This document shows positions 56,154-64,000 of a DNA stretch of 64,000 nucleotides, in pieces. The stretch is from Bilophila wadsworthia ATCC 49260 (GTDB lineage: Bacteria > Desulfobacterota > Desulfovibrionia > Desulfovibrionales > Desulfovibrionaceae). The stretch covers positions 228,114 through 292,113 of the forward strand of contig NZ_JNJP01000001.1 in assembly GCF_000701705.1 (NCBI RefSeq), given 5' to 3'. Under the pieces are notes generated by a model. It was given only the letters and a program-made list of their open reading frames with translations, made no database searches and was not told the origin of the DNA. The position numbers were made by a program, and so were the translations under genes. Each line of letters starts with the position of its first letter. Positions within the stretch are counted from its first letter, which is position 1.

Positions 56154-57434
56154 ATGAATACGACCCTGAATATCGGACTGGCCGGACTCGGAACCGTCGG
56201 CGGCGGCCTTGTGCGCCTGCTGTCCGAAAACGCCGAAGAAATCCGGGCCCGCTCCGGCTGCGACTTTAATCTGAAGGCTGTCGCCGTCCGCAATCCGAAC
56301 CGTAAACGCGATCTTCCGGAGGGCGTGCGCCTGACGACCGATCCCATGACCCTTGCCGACGATCCCGACATTGACGTGGTCATCGAGCTGATGGGCGGCA
56401 TCGACACGGCCAAGGAGCTCATCACGCGCAGCCTCGCAAAGGGCAAACAGGTCGTCACCGCCAACAAGGCCCTGCTCGCGGAAGAAGGCGAAAGCCTGTT
56501 CCGGCTGGCCGACGAAAAGGGCGCCACCCTGCTCTATGAAGCCAGCGTGGCGGGCGGCATCCCCATCGTCCAGACGCTGAAGGAAAGCCTTACCGGGAAC
56601 CATATCACTTCGCTCGAAGGCATTTTGAACGGCACCGGCAACTATATCCTTTCGGAAATGACCAGCAAGGGCGTCAACTTCGCCCCTGCCCTCGCCGAAG
56701 CGCAGGAAAAGGGCTACGCCGAGGCCGATCCCACGCTGGACATCGACGGGTTCGACACCGCGCACAAGCTCGTGCTGCTTATCCGCCTTGCATGGGGCGT
56801 GGACTATCCCTATACGAAAATGCCCATCGAAGGCATCCGCAACCTCGACAAGATGGACATCGACTTTGCCCGCGAGTTCGGCTACCGCATCAAGCTCCTC
56901 GGCCGCGCCCGGATGCGTGACGGCAAGCTCGAAGCGGGCGTCTTCCCGACGCTGGTGAACCACACCTATCTCCTTGCCCGCGTGGGCGGCGCGTACAACG
57001 CCGTGCGCGTGGAAGGCAATGCGGTCGGCTCCCTCTTCCTGCACGGACTCGGCGCGGGCAGCCTGCCCACGGCCAGCGCGGTGCTCGGGGACCTTATTTC
57101 CATCGCCCGCCAGAACAACAAGCTGAACTCCGGCTTCGTCAAGCAGGTGCTCCCGCAAGCCGACATCCTGCCCCCGGAAGAAGCCTGCAGCACCTATTAC
57201 ATGCGCTTCATGGTCAAGGACGATCCCGGTGTCCTGCGCGACCTTTCCGGCGCGCTCTCCGATCAGGGCGTCAGCATCGCGCAGGCGATCCAGAAGGGAC
57301 AGAGCGAAGCGGGCGTGCCCCTCGTCTTCATGACCCACGAAGCCCCGGTTTCCGCCATCCGCAAGGCCGTCGAAACCATGCGCAAGAGCGATTTCCTCCT
57401 TGCCCCGGCTATTTGTTATCGGGTCATGGGGTAA
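56154..57434 (+). CDS. hom: Homoserine dehydrogenase
   Basis: A 426-residue enzyme reducing aspartate semialdehyde to homoserine for threonine and methionine synthesis. The nucleotide fold GLAGLGTVGGGLVRLL lies at the N-terminus, the catalytic segment LEGILNGTGNYILSEM near 160-176, and a C-terminal ACT regulatory domain about 345-426 (YYMRFMVKDDPGVLRDLSG), so feedback control by threonine is likely. It is monofunctional, with no aspartokinase fusion. AAAGGA precedes the ATG. Hairpin copy C follows. Confidence 0.96.
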   Translation: MNTTLNIGLAGLGTVGGGLVRLLSENAEEIRARSGCDFNLKAVAVRNPNRKRDLPEGVRLTTDPMTLADDPDIDVVIELMGGIDTAKELITRSLAKGKQVVTANKALLAEEGESLFRLADEKGATLLYEASVAGGIPIVQTLKESLTGNHITSLEGILNGTGNYILSEMTSKGVNFAPALAEAQEKGYAEADPTLDIDGFDTAHKLVLLIRLAWGVDYPYTKMPIEGIRNLDKMDIDFAREFGYRIKLLGRARMRDGKLEAGVFPTLVNHTYLLARVGGAYNAVRVEGNAVGSLFLHGLGAGSLPTASAVLGDLISIARQNNKLNSGFVKQVLPQADILPPEEACSTYYMRFMVKDDPGVLRDLSGALSDQGVSIAQAIQKGQSEAGVPLVFMTHEAPVSAIRKAVETMRKSDFLLAPAICYRVMG

Positions 57435-57451
57435 ATGAAGCTATTGGGTTT

Positions 57452-57544
57452 GGGGAGGGGAACCTTTCTGGAGAAAGGTTCCCCTCCCCCTCCCTAACCC
57501 CCACCCCCTCCTCATCCCAAGACTTTCGACTTTATCGAATCCCT
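57452..57544 (+). repeat. Hairpin repeat family, copy C, after hom
   Basis: A perfect 17-bp stem, 57452-57468 with 57473-57489 (GGGGAGGGGAACCTTTC and its complement), TGGA loop, then the tail AAGACTTTCGACTTTATCGAATCCCT (57519-57544) shared with copies A and B. The remaining 286 bases to 57830 hold no recognisable gene. Confidence 0.75.
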
Positions 57545-57830
57545 CATGGCGATTGTATCCGGCTTGAAAATTGTTGCCCATCAGAGAAAAAGAAGAGTAT
57601 CCGTATGCGGATGCTCTTCTTTTAAGAACCTCTTTAAAAAATTGAAGGAAAAGGATGGGTGGGCATAGAATTATGCTCATAAAAACAGACAGCCCCATAT
57701 CGGGAATGCCCTTTCAAGAAGCGAGCCTACGGAACTTCCGCCGCGCGGCCTTCCACCAGTCGATCTTTTTGAGGATGGGGGGCCGGAGGAGTTTTTTGTA
57801 AAAAACGCCCCCGGTCTTCTTTCCTCAGCC

Positions 57831-58673
57831 CTATCCTCTTCGAAATGCCGTCGCAAAGAAAATGCCGCCAAGGATGGCCGCGGAACTAAGGGCAACGCGC
57901 AGCGTAATGGGTTCGTTGACGAACAGCACGCCGCCGATGGCGGTGATCACGGGAACGCTCAACTGGACGACAGCCGCAACAGTGACCGTGAACCGGACCA
58001 CAACCATGTACCAAATCACATAGCCGCTAGCGGAAGCCAGCGCGCCGGCCGCCAGTGCGTACCACATGCCGGGATTATCGAAACTCACCTGCGAAGGCAG
58101 GCAAAGCATCATGAGCAGGGTGAAGGGAACGGCCTTCATGAAGTTTCCGGCGGTCGATGCGGCGGGATCGCTCACGCCTTTGCCGCACAGGCAATAAACG
58201 CCCCATGCCGCACCGGATATAAAAATGATCAGGGAGCTGAAAAACGGCGGAGCGGTCAATCCCGGCAACAGCAGGAAGACAAGGCCGACCAGCGCAATGC
58301 CGATGCCGATGCCCTGTTGCCTGCTCGGGCGCTCGCCGGAGAAGAATCCGAAACCGATCATCGTGGTCTGCACGGCCACAGCGATGATCAGCGTTCCCAC
58401 GGCGGTGGGCAGCTCGACATAGGCCCACGAAAAACACGCCATATAGCTAAACAAGGACAGCGCGCCGGGCCATGTCCCGGACTTGAACACGTTCTTGTGG
58501 CGCACGGCCATGATCAGCCACAGCATCAGCGCGCCGGAAATGAGACGGACCGCCGTATAGGTCACGGGCTCCATTTTGTACTCAAGCAGCGCCAAACGGC
58601 ACAGCACTGAATTGCCGGCGAAAAGCGTCATGGAAAGCAACGTCAACAACGCCGTACACATCGTACTATTCAT
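57831..58673 (-). CDS. EamA/DMT-family transporter
   Basis: A 280-residue inner-membrane protein with about ten helices in two EamA repeats (about 5-130 and 145-278), typical of drug/metabolite exporters of the RhaT/YdcZ kind. Position-specific traits include VRLISGALML and SVPVITAIGGVLFVNEPI. AAGGTGGGG precedes ATG 58673. It is divergent from the hydrolase at 58894. Substrate unknown. Confidence 0.88.
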   Translation of the reverse strand: MNSTMCTALLTLLSMTLFAGNSVLCRLALLEYKMEPVTYTAVRLISGALMLWLIMAVRHKNVFKSGTWPGALSLFSYMACFSWAYVELPTAVGTLIIAVAVQTTMIGFGFFSGERPSRQQGIGIGIALVGLVFLLLPGLTAPPFFSSLIIFISGAAWGVYCLCGKGVSDPAASTAGNFMKAVPFTLLMMLCLPSQVSFDNPGMWYALAAGALASASGYVIWYMVVVRFTVTVAAVVQLSVPVITAIGGVLFVNEPITLRVALSSAAILGGIFFATAFRRG

Positions 58674-58893
58674 GAAACCCCACCTTACAAGAAAACGCGG
58701 CCGGAAAGAGGCCGAAAAAAGGAACGCGCCGCAAAAAATCCGCGCATAAGCGCGGCTCAACGAACATAGCATCAGCCCAGCGAGATGACAATATACCGCC
58801 CCTCCGCGCTTCTCAGGGAAAACCAGTTGACCGGAGCTCCGTTCTTGGTACATCTTCTCAAAGGCGAAACGAACTTCTACAGGCAGGTCAGCA

Positions 58894-59634
58894 ATGGATA
58901 CCACGGAAACGCTTTTGGGACGGAAACCGGCTTTTGTTCTCGTGCCCGGATCATGGTGCGGGGCATGGTGCTGGAAGCCGGTGGCGGACAGGCTCCGCAA
59001 TGCCGGGCATACGGTTTTCCCCATGAGCCTCACCGGGCTTGCCGAGCGCTCCCATCTCCTTTCCGACCGGATCACGCTGGAAACCCACGTCATGGATGTG
59101 GTCAACCTGATCAAGTACAATGACCTGCGAGACGTTGTGCTTGTGGGGCACAGCTACGCGGGGATTGTCCTGACGGCGGTCGCCGAGCGCATCCCGCAAT
59201 GCCTCCGCCATATCGTCTATCTCGACGCAATGGTCCCCAAACCCGGCGAATGCGCAATGGATCTGATCCCGAACGACGAAGCCGAGCAGCGTGTCCTCCG
59301 GGCGCGCCATGACGGCGGGATCAGCATTCCCGCCCCGACTCCGGGACATTTCGCCACCGAGGCCATGCGGGAATGGTTCAGAGACCACATGACCCCGCAG
59401 CCCATCAAGCCCTATTTCGATCGCATCGACGTCCGTGTCCCCCAGGGCAACGGCGTTCCCGTAACCTATGTTTCCTGCACGCCCGTGAAGCTTCACCCCA
59501 TCGCCCTTTCTGTGGAGCGTGCCCGCAGGCTCCCCCTCTGGCGCGTCGTCGAAATCGCCTCCGGCCACAACGTCCATCTCCACCGCCCCGATGATGTCGC
59601 GGAAATCCTTATGGAGTGCGCCGAAAGAGCATGA
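58894..59634 (+). CDS. Alpha/beta-fold hydrolase (esterase)
   Basis: A 246-residue alpha/beta hydrolase. The oxyanion-side loop FVLVPGSWCGAWCW (about 14-27) and nucleophile elbow LVGHSYAGIVL (serine near 86) are clear, and ASGHNVHLHRPDD near the C-terminus supplies the histidine. It resembles the methyl-esterase/hydroxynitrile-lyase branch known from plants and bacteria. It has no signal peptide. It stands alone, with a terminator at 59721. Confidence 0.88.
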   Translation: MDTTETLLGRKPAFVLVPGSWCGAWCWKPVADRLRNAGHTVFPMSLTGLAERSHLLSDRITLETHVMDVVNLIKYNDLRDVVLVGHSYAGIVLTAVAERIPQCLRHIVYLDAMVPKPGECAMDLIPNDEAEQRVLRARHDGGISIPAPTPGHFATEAMREWFRDHMTPQPIKPYFDRIDVRVPQGNGVPVTYVSCTPVKLHPIALSVERARRLPLWRVVEIASGHNVHLHRPDDVAEILMECAERA

Positions 59635-59720
59635 TGCCCCCATTCTGGCGGCTGAAAAACTCTTTCGTGGAACACCTACCCGTATCAAACCGGAGCCGTT
59701 TCTTTCCCTTGAAAACAGAA

Positions 59721-59749
59721 AAGGCCGCCCTTCCGGACGGCCTTTTGGT
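59721..59749. terminator. Bidirectional Rho-independent terminator
   Basis: AAAAGGCCGCCCTTCCGGACGGCCTTTT: an AAAAGGCCG/CGGCCTTTT-type stem between the convergent hydrolase and rimM genes. Confidence 0.8.
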
Positions 59750-59865
59750 GTCGTTAGATCACCGACGTACTGAAGCGGTATGCCCACGGCCCCAAAATCC
59801 CCTTAGAGGAAATGACCAGCTCTCAACGGCGAGATGAGAGCGTACGGTAAGCGGCGGTGAAGGCG

Positions 59866-60408
59866 CTACATATAGAGTTCGAGCAACCCTTCAGGCGGGG
59901 TGATGCGGATGATCTCGGTATCGAGATCGATGTCCGCGACAAATTCGGGCACGGCGGGAAGCAGGATTTCCTTGCCTCCCGGCGTGAGGATAGACCAAAG
60001 TTCCTGCTCTCCGTGGAAAAGGACGTGATCCAGCACGCCGAGCTTTTGCCCCGTCGCGTCAAGCACCACGGAAAGCCCGAGCATATCGTGCAGATACACC
60101 TCGTCCTCATCAAGTTCGGGCAACGCGGATTCGGGAATGAGAAGCGTCTGCCCGCGCAGGAATTCGGCGGCCGTGCGATCGGGGGCCTCGACAAACCGGA
60201 TCAGCGGCATCCCCTGATGCATACGGACGGTGTCGATCTCCATCTTTCTGGGAGGCTTGTTCCCGGCCTGAAGATACACCACATCCCCGCGCAGGAGCTC
60301 CAACGAGTCGGCATAGTAATTGACGCGGATTTCGCCACGGATGCCGTGGGGACGGGCGAGCGTGCCTATTTCGACCAGATCGGCCGGGATGTTGCGCTGT
60401 TCCGCCAC
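59866..60408 (-). CDS. rimM: Ribosome maturation factor RimM
   Basis: A 180-residue 16S rRNA-processing factor that binds ribosomal protein S19 during 30S assembly. The N-terminal IGTLARPHGIRGEIRV (about 14-29) is the family signature, and a PRC-barrel domain follows (about 98-178). The start is GTG at 60408, three bases after the khpA stop. In relatives trmD and rplS come next; here the operon ends at a terminator instead. Confidence 0.95.
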   Translation of the reverse strand: MAEQRNIPADLVEIGTLARPHGIRGEIRVNYYADSLELLRGDVVYLQAGNKPPRKMEIDTVRMHQGMPLIRFVEAPDRTAAEFLRGQTLLIPESALPELDEDEVYLHDMLGLSVVLDATGQKLGVLDHVLFHGEQELWSILTPGGKEILLPAVPEFVADIDLDTEIIRITPPEGLLELYM

Positions 60409-60411
60409 GAA

Positions 60412-60642
60412 CTACTCCACGATTTCCAGCATGACGCGACGATGGGCCTTGGAAGAGGCCGCGCCGAGCAGCGTACGGAGCGCACGGGCGGTCCGGCCCT
60501 GCTTGCCGATCACCTTGCCGAGATCTTCCTTGGCGACGCGCAACTCAAGGACGGCGCCCTGTTCCCCTTCCACCTCGACGACCTGCACGTCTTCAGGCTT
60601 GTCCACAAGCCCTTTGGCGACAAATTCCACAAAATCTTTCAT
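60412..60642 (-). CDS. khpA: KH-domain RNA-binding protein KhpA
   Basis: A 76-residue single KH-domain protein with the [14 protein letters not shown] loop (the GxxG RNA-binding signature). It binds RNA, often together with KhpB. It lies between rpsP and rimM, its usual place. Confidence 0.93.
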   Translation of the reverse strand: MKDFVEFVAKGLVDKPEDVQVVEVEGEQGAVLELRVAKEDLGKVIGKQGRTARALRTLLGAASSKAHRRVMLEIVE

Positions 60643-60811
60643 AGCGTACCTGTCCTGTTCGGTGAGGGAAAACAGCTCTCAGCTGCAGAGGCTTTCGGGA
60701 AAACATGTGTTCTCCAAGCGTGCCGCCGGAATTTTTGACGCGGAGCCTCTCCACCCATCAGCAAATGCGGAGTAGAGAAAAGAAGGGCGCCTACCGTTCT
60801 CTTCACAGCAA

Positions 60812-60863
60812 CATAAAAAAAGACAAACGACCCGAGCCGACCCGCAGAGGCCGACCGGGTCGC
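60812..60863 (-). terminator. Terminator or attenuator after rpsP
   Basis: On the minus strand CGACCCGGTCGGCC pairs with GGTCGGCTCGGGTCG and is followed within about eight bases by seven Ts. It lies between rpsP and khpA, so it may cut most transcripts after the ribosomal protein gene. Confidence 0.65.
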
Positions 60864-60890
60864 TGAAAAGCTAGACAACCGAAAGGCGAA

Positions 60891-61142
60891 CTAGGCGTCG
60901 GCCTTCTTGGCATACTGCTTCATGAGCGAGCGCACGGTGTCGCTCATCTCGGCGCCGAGGTCCATCCACTTCTGCACCTTGTCGGTGTCGATCTTGATGT
61001 CGGCGGGGCTGACCTGCGGGTTGTAGTAGCCGAGGAATTCCAGCGGGCGACCGTCACGGCGGCTGGCGGTGTTGGTGGCCACGATGCGGAAGAAGGAACG
61101 CTTCTTGTTGCCCATGCGGGTAAGTCTCAGTTTAACGGACAT
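60891..61142 (-). CDS. rpsP: 30S ribosomal protein S16
   Basis: An 83-residue ribosomal protein starting [19 protein letters not shown], with the LEFLGYYNP motif. Normal length. It is downstream of ffh, the standard arrangement, with a 151-base gap. Confidence 0.98.
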   Translation of the reverse strand: MSVKLRLTRMGNKKRSFFRIVATNTASRRDGRPLEFLGYYNPQVSPADIKIDTDKVQKWMDLGAEMSDTVRSLMKQYAKKADA

Positions 61143-61293
61143 TGGAACACTCCTATTGGTATCGTATAAAGTTGTTGCTCAAGGACAAGGGGAATGCCTT
61201 GCGACCTGCACGACTGGGCCGGAAACTCGCCACCAGCCTTTCGGCCGGGGAATAACCGACCGGGTGCCGACGCGGCCCGCAAACGGAAGAGGA

Positions 61294-62832
61294 TCAACGC
61301 TTTTTCTTGCGCTTCTGCCGTTCCGTCTTTTTCTTTTTCGTGGCGGATTTACCGCTGCCCGGAGCTCCGGGCAAACCGGGCATCCCGCCCATGCCGGGGA
61401 GTCCGCCCATACCGGGCAACCCACCCATCCCGGAAAGGCCGCCCATGCCGGGGAGCCCTCCCATACCGGGCATACCGCCCATTCCCCCCATCCCTTTGGG
61501 CAACGGAGGCATCTTCGGCCTGCCGCCCTTGGCTTTGGGGTTCATCACCTGCTGCATCATCTGACGCATCTGGGTAAACTGGCGCAGGACCTGATTGACC
61601 TGTGCCACGGTCGTGCCGGACCCGGCGGCGATGCGCTGCCGGCGGCTGCCGTTGATGAGATCCGGATTCCGGCGCTCTTTCATGGTCATGGAATTGATGA
61701 CGGCTTCAGTGCGCGCCATCTCCTGTTCCGGGGCCTTCAGATCGCCGAGCTTGGAGGTCAGACCGCCAAGTCCGGGAATAAGCTTGAGGATATTTTCCAG
61801 CGACCCGATCTTTTTCATGCGGCGCATCTGGGTACGGAAATCCTCAAAATCGAACGTGGCCTTTTGCAGCTTCTTGGCCATGGCTTCGGCTTCTTCCGCC
61901 TCGAAAGAGCTTTGCGCCTTTTCGATGAGCGTGAGCATATCGCCCATGCCAAGAATACGCCCCGCCACGCGCTCGGGGTGGAACACCTCGAGATCGGAAA
62001 GCTTTTCACCGACGCCGACATACTTGACCGAAGCGCCCGTCACCGACTTGATGGACAGGGCCGCGCCGCCGCGGGCATCGCCGTCCATCTTGGTCAGGAC
62101 CACACCGGTCAGGGCCAGATCCTTGTTGAAGGCTTCGGCCACGGTCACGGCATCCTGACCGGTCATGGCGTCGGCCACGAACAAAATTTCCTGCGGCTGT
62201 ACGGCGGACTTGATGTCCACCAGCTCCTGCATGAGCGGGGCGTCGATGTGCAAGCGGCCCGCCGTATCGAGGATGACCACGGTGCACTGCTTCTCTTTGG
62301 CGTCTTCGAGCGCGGCGCGGACAATGTCCACGGGCTTCATATCCGCCGAAGAAGCAAAGCAGGGGATGTCGAGCTGCCGGGCGAGCGTGCGGAGCTGATC
62401 GATGGCGGCGGGACGGTACACGTCCACGGGAACGAGATAAGGCCGCATTTTCTGCTTGCGCAGGAGATTGGCGAGCTTGCCCGCCGATGTGGTCTTACCG
62501 GAACCCTGAAGGCCCACCATCATGATGACGCCGGGCTGCGCGCCGCGCAGGTTCAGTTCGGTTGTTTCGCCGCCGAGCAGGGTAACGAGTTCGTCATGCA
62601 CAGCTTTGACGAGCTGCTGCGTGGGGGTCAGGCTTTTTTCGACTTCCTGGCCGAGCACGCGCTCACGCACACGCTCCACTAACTCCTTGACGACCTTGAA
62701 GTTGACGTCGGCTTCCAACAGGGCAAGACGCACCTCGCGCAGGCCATCGCGGATATTTTCCTCGGTGAGCTGCGCCCGGCCGCTCAGGGAGCGGAACGCG
62801 CTGGACAACCTGTCAGATAAACTTTCGAACAT
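61294..62832 (-). CDS. ffh: Signal recognition particle protein Ffh
   Basis: A 512-residue SRP GTPase, the protein part of the particle that delivers membrane proteins to FtsY. The N domain covers about 1-95; the G domain includes GLQGSGKTTSAGKL (about 107-120) and DTAGRLHID (about 190-198); the methionine-rich M domain runs from about 300. The C-terminal tail (about 445-490) is an unusual run of MGG/PG repeats, such as GMGGLPGMGGL, before a lysine-rich end KKKKTERQKRKKKR. It is upstream of rpsP. Most Ffh proteins are about 450 residues, so the tail explains the extra length. Confidence 0.97.
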   Translation of the reverse strand: MFESLSDRLSSAFRSLSGRAQLTEENIRDGLREVRLALLEADVNFKVVKELVERVRERVLGQEVEKSLTPTQQLVKAVHDELVTLLGGETTELNLRGAQPGVIMMVGLQGSGKTTSAGKLANLLRKQKMRPYLVPVDVYRPAAIDQLRTLARQLDIPCFASSADMKPVDIVRAALEDAKEKQCTVVILDTAGRLHIDAPLMQELVDIKSAVQPQEILFVADAMTGQDAVTVAEAFNKDLALTGVVLTKMDGDARGGAALSIKSVTGASVKYVGVGEKLSDLEVFHPERVAGRILGMGDMLTLIEKAQSSFEAEEAEAMAKKLQKATFDFEDFRTQMRRMKKIGSLENILKLIPGLGGLTSKLGDLKAPEQEMARTEAVINSMTMKERRNPDLINGSRRQRIAAGSGTTVAQVNQVLRQFTQMRQMMQQVMNPKAKGGRPKMPPLPKGMGGMGGMPGMGGLPGMGGLSGMGGLPGMGGLPGMGGMPGLPGAPGSGKSATKKKKTERQKRKKKR

Positions 62833-62902
62833 GAACTTCTCCGTGATGCAGGAACTTCACAATTTGTAAGCCCCAGAGCGTTACCCATCTTTATCCCAAA
62901 AG

Positions 62903-63304
62903 TCAAGCTTCCGCGAAAGATTCCGCCGCGCCGGGCAAATCCTTTCCGTCCCTAGAGGGCGGCAGCGGGGCAAGCGTAATGCCCTTCTCCACGGCGTATT
63001 TTCCCGACCATGCGCACAAGCCCCGCAGCACCGGGGCGAGCTCCATCCCCCTCTCCGTCAACGAATATTCCACATGGGGCGGGATGACCGGATAAACCGT
63101 CCGGGTAAGCAGCCCGGCAGCCTCCAGTTCACGGAGCTGGAGGGTCAGCATCTTCTGGGTGATGTCCCCCAACTTGCGCTTGATTTCGCTGAACCGCTTG
63201 GTTCCGCTCAGCAGGTGCCACAGAAGAACGAGCTTCCATTTGCCGCCCACCAGTTCCATCGCCAGTTCCAACGAGCAGTTGTATTGCGGTTTGATCTGCT
63301 TCAT
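62903..63304 (-). CDS. HxlR-family transcriptional regulator
   Basis: A 133-residue winged-helix regulator. The CSLELAMELVGGKWKLVLLWHLL segment (about 10-32) with the early cysteine and the KMLTLQLRELEAAGLLTRTVYP region match HxlR proteins, which often answer to quinones, aldehydes or thiol stress through the cysteine. It is divergent from the nitroreductase at 63417, its likely target. Confidence 0.93.
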   Translation of the reverse strand: MKQIKPQYNCSLELAMELVGGKWKLVLLWHLLSGTKRFSEIKRKLGDITQKMLTLQLRELEAAGLLTRTVYPVIPPHVEYSLTERGMELAPVLRGLCAWSGKYAVEKGITLAPLPPSRDGKDLPGAAESFAEA

Positions 63305-63337
63305 GCCGCAAGCCGTCCCCTTAGTATCTTTTTAGGA

Positions 63338-63391
63338 ACTATAGGATAAAAATGTGCGTACTTGCAAGAATGAATCGTACCTCTATAGTAC
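63338..63391. promoter_or_regulatory. Divergent promoters sharing a palindromic -35
   Basis: TTGCAA (63362-63367) is its own reverse complement. To the right, 16 bases lead to TATAGT (63384-63389) for the nitroreductase; to the left, 18 bases lead to TATAGT on the minus strand (63343-63338) for hxlR. Three GTAC motifs (63358, 63377, 63388) overlap and may be the regulator's site. Confidence 0.5.
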
Positions 63392-63416
63392 AGGTAAACA
63401 ACTTTGGAGGTTTGCC

Positions 63417-63935
63417 ATGAACGATTTCCTTTCGCTTGCCCAAAAAAGATATGCCGTCCGCTCGTATCTCCCCAAACCTGTTGAGGCAGAAAAGCTTGAG
63501 CGCATCCTTGAGGCGGGGCGCGTAGCTCCAACGGCGAAAAATACCCAGCCGTTCAGGTTCCTCGTCGTGCAGCACCCTGAAAGGCTGAAAAAACTTTCCG
63601 CCTGCACCAACGTGAAAGGCTACCCGCTGGCGATCATCGTCTGCAGTGTTGCTTCCGAAGTCTGGGTGCGTCCCTTTGACGGCAAGAGCAAGCCCGACAC
63701 CGACGCGGCGATAGCGGCGACACACATGCTTTTGGAAGCGACGGATCTGGGCTTGGGCAGCTGCTGGCTCATGCATTTCGATCCCGCGCCCATACGCGAG
63801 CAATTCCGCATCCCCGAAGGGACAGAGCCTGAATACATCCTCGCCATCGGTTACCCGGCGGAAGATTCGCACCCCTCCGAGCGGCACACCAAGCGCAAGC
63901 CGCTGGAGGATCTTGTTGTTGAGGAATCTTTCTAG
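63417..63935 (+). CDS. Nitroreductase-family FMN oxidoreductase
   Basis: A 172-residue FMN-dependent NAD(P)H oxidoreductase of the NfsB/Frm2-like family. FMN-contact segments RYAVRSYLPKP (about 11-21), RVAPTAKNTQPFRFLVV (about 38-54) and ATDLGLGSCWLMHFD are clear. It is somewhat shorter than the approximately 200-residue family norm. GGAGG lies seven bases before the ATG. Controlled with hxlR from a shared promoter. Hairpin copy D follows. Confidence 0.92.
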   Translation: MNDFLSLAQKRYAVRSYLPKPVEAEKLERILEAGRVAPTAKNTQPFRFLVVQHPERLKKLSACTNVKGYPLAIIVCSVASEVWVRPFDGKSKPDTDAAIAATHMLLEATDLGLGSCWLMHFDPAPIREQFRIPEGTEPEYILAIGYPAEDSHPSERHTKRKPLEDLVVEESF

Positions 63936-63942
63936 GAAAAGA

Positions 63943-64000
63943 TTGGAGGGGGAGAGGCCCCTTTCTGGAGAAAGGGGCCTCTCCCCCTCCAAACCTTTCC
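63943..64000 (+). repeat. Hairpin repeat family, copy D, after nitroreductase
   Basis: A perfect 23-bp stem, 63943-63965 with 63970-63992, around a TGGA loop, with the CTTTC-TGGA-GAAAG apex identical to copy C. The window ends before the tail could be read. Confidence 0.75.

Overview
The window looks like a chromosomal segment of a sulfate- or sulfite-reducing deltaproteobacterium of the Desulfovibrionaceae (Desulfovibrio/Bilophila-like). The best markers are a complete tmc transmembrane electron-transfer operon followed by its usual usp and two-component genes, a type I tetrahaem cytochrome c3 with the classic CX4CH haem site, an ORP (orange protein)-type cluster, and a high-GC, densely coded, ordinary bacterial layout. 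Species assignment is inference; no rRNA, tRNA, CRISPR array, insertion sequence or prophage was recognised.

Layout. 1-2884 (minus): sugar-type ABC importer (binding protein, single ATPase, permease cut by the window edge). 3932-15435 (plus): tmcD-C-B-A, a small unknown gene, a tandem UspA protein, two single-domain receivers, a membrane sensor kinase, two receiver-kinase hybrids and a cytochrome c3; this appears to be one long redox plus signalling unit. 15711-29335: mixed genes, namely nucleoside hydrolase, a receiver/HD-GYP/GGDEF protein, an orphan pseudopilin, a 1459-residue multi-PAS hybrid kinase, a flavodoxin-fold reductase, a macro-domain protein, an NSS-family symporter, a YgaP-like rhodanese and an unknown protein. 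29583-33025 (plus): ORP-type cluster (DUF134-NifX fusion, two ferredoxin-bearing MinD/NubA-like ATPases, a NifX-like protein, a degenerate receiver), followed by an RtcR-like sigma54 activator at 33270 with no rtcB or rtcA in view.

36025-41846 (minus): iorB/iorA, an OFA-type MFS carrier, butyrate kinase and phosphotransbutyrylase. Together they suggest oxidation of 2-oxo acids to acyl-CoA with ATP gained through acyl phosphate. 42109-50431 (minus): a seven-gene catabolic operon with an AprA/FrdA-like flavoprotein, a small two-cluster ferredoxin, two D-2-hydroxyacid dehydrogenases, an aminotransferase and a TRAP transporter (DctP, fused DctQM). Its substrate is not known to me, and it is the most interesting metabolic unit here. 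Its promoter region carries two tandem 14-bp palindromes.

51125-63935: housekeeping and mixed genes: NlpC/P60 lipoprotein-recD2-aroC (minus), hom, an EamA exporter, an alpha/beta hydrolase, the ffh-rpsP-khpA-rimM translation/secretion operon (minus, without trmD-rplS next to it), and a divergent HxlR regulator/nitroreductase pair.

A family of long, nearly perfect hairpins (24661, 32488, 57452, 63943) recurs downstream of plus-strand genes. Three carry the same 3' tail (core TTATCGAATCCCT); the fourth runs into the window edge. They are probably terminators or dispersed palindromic repeats of this genome.
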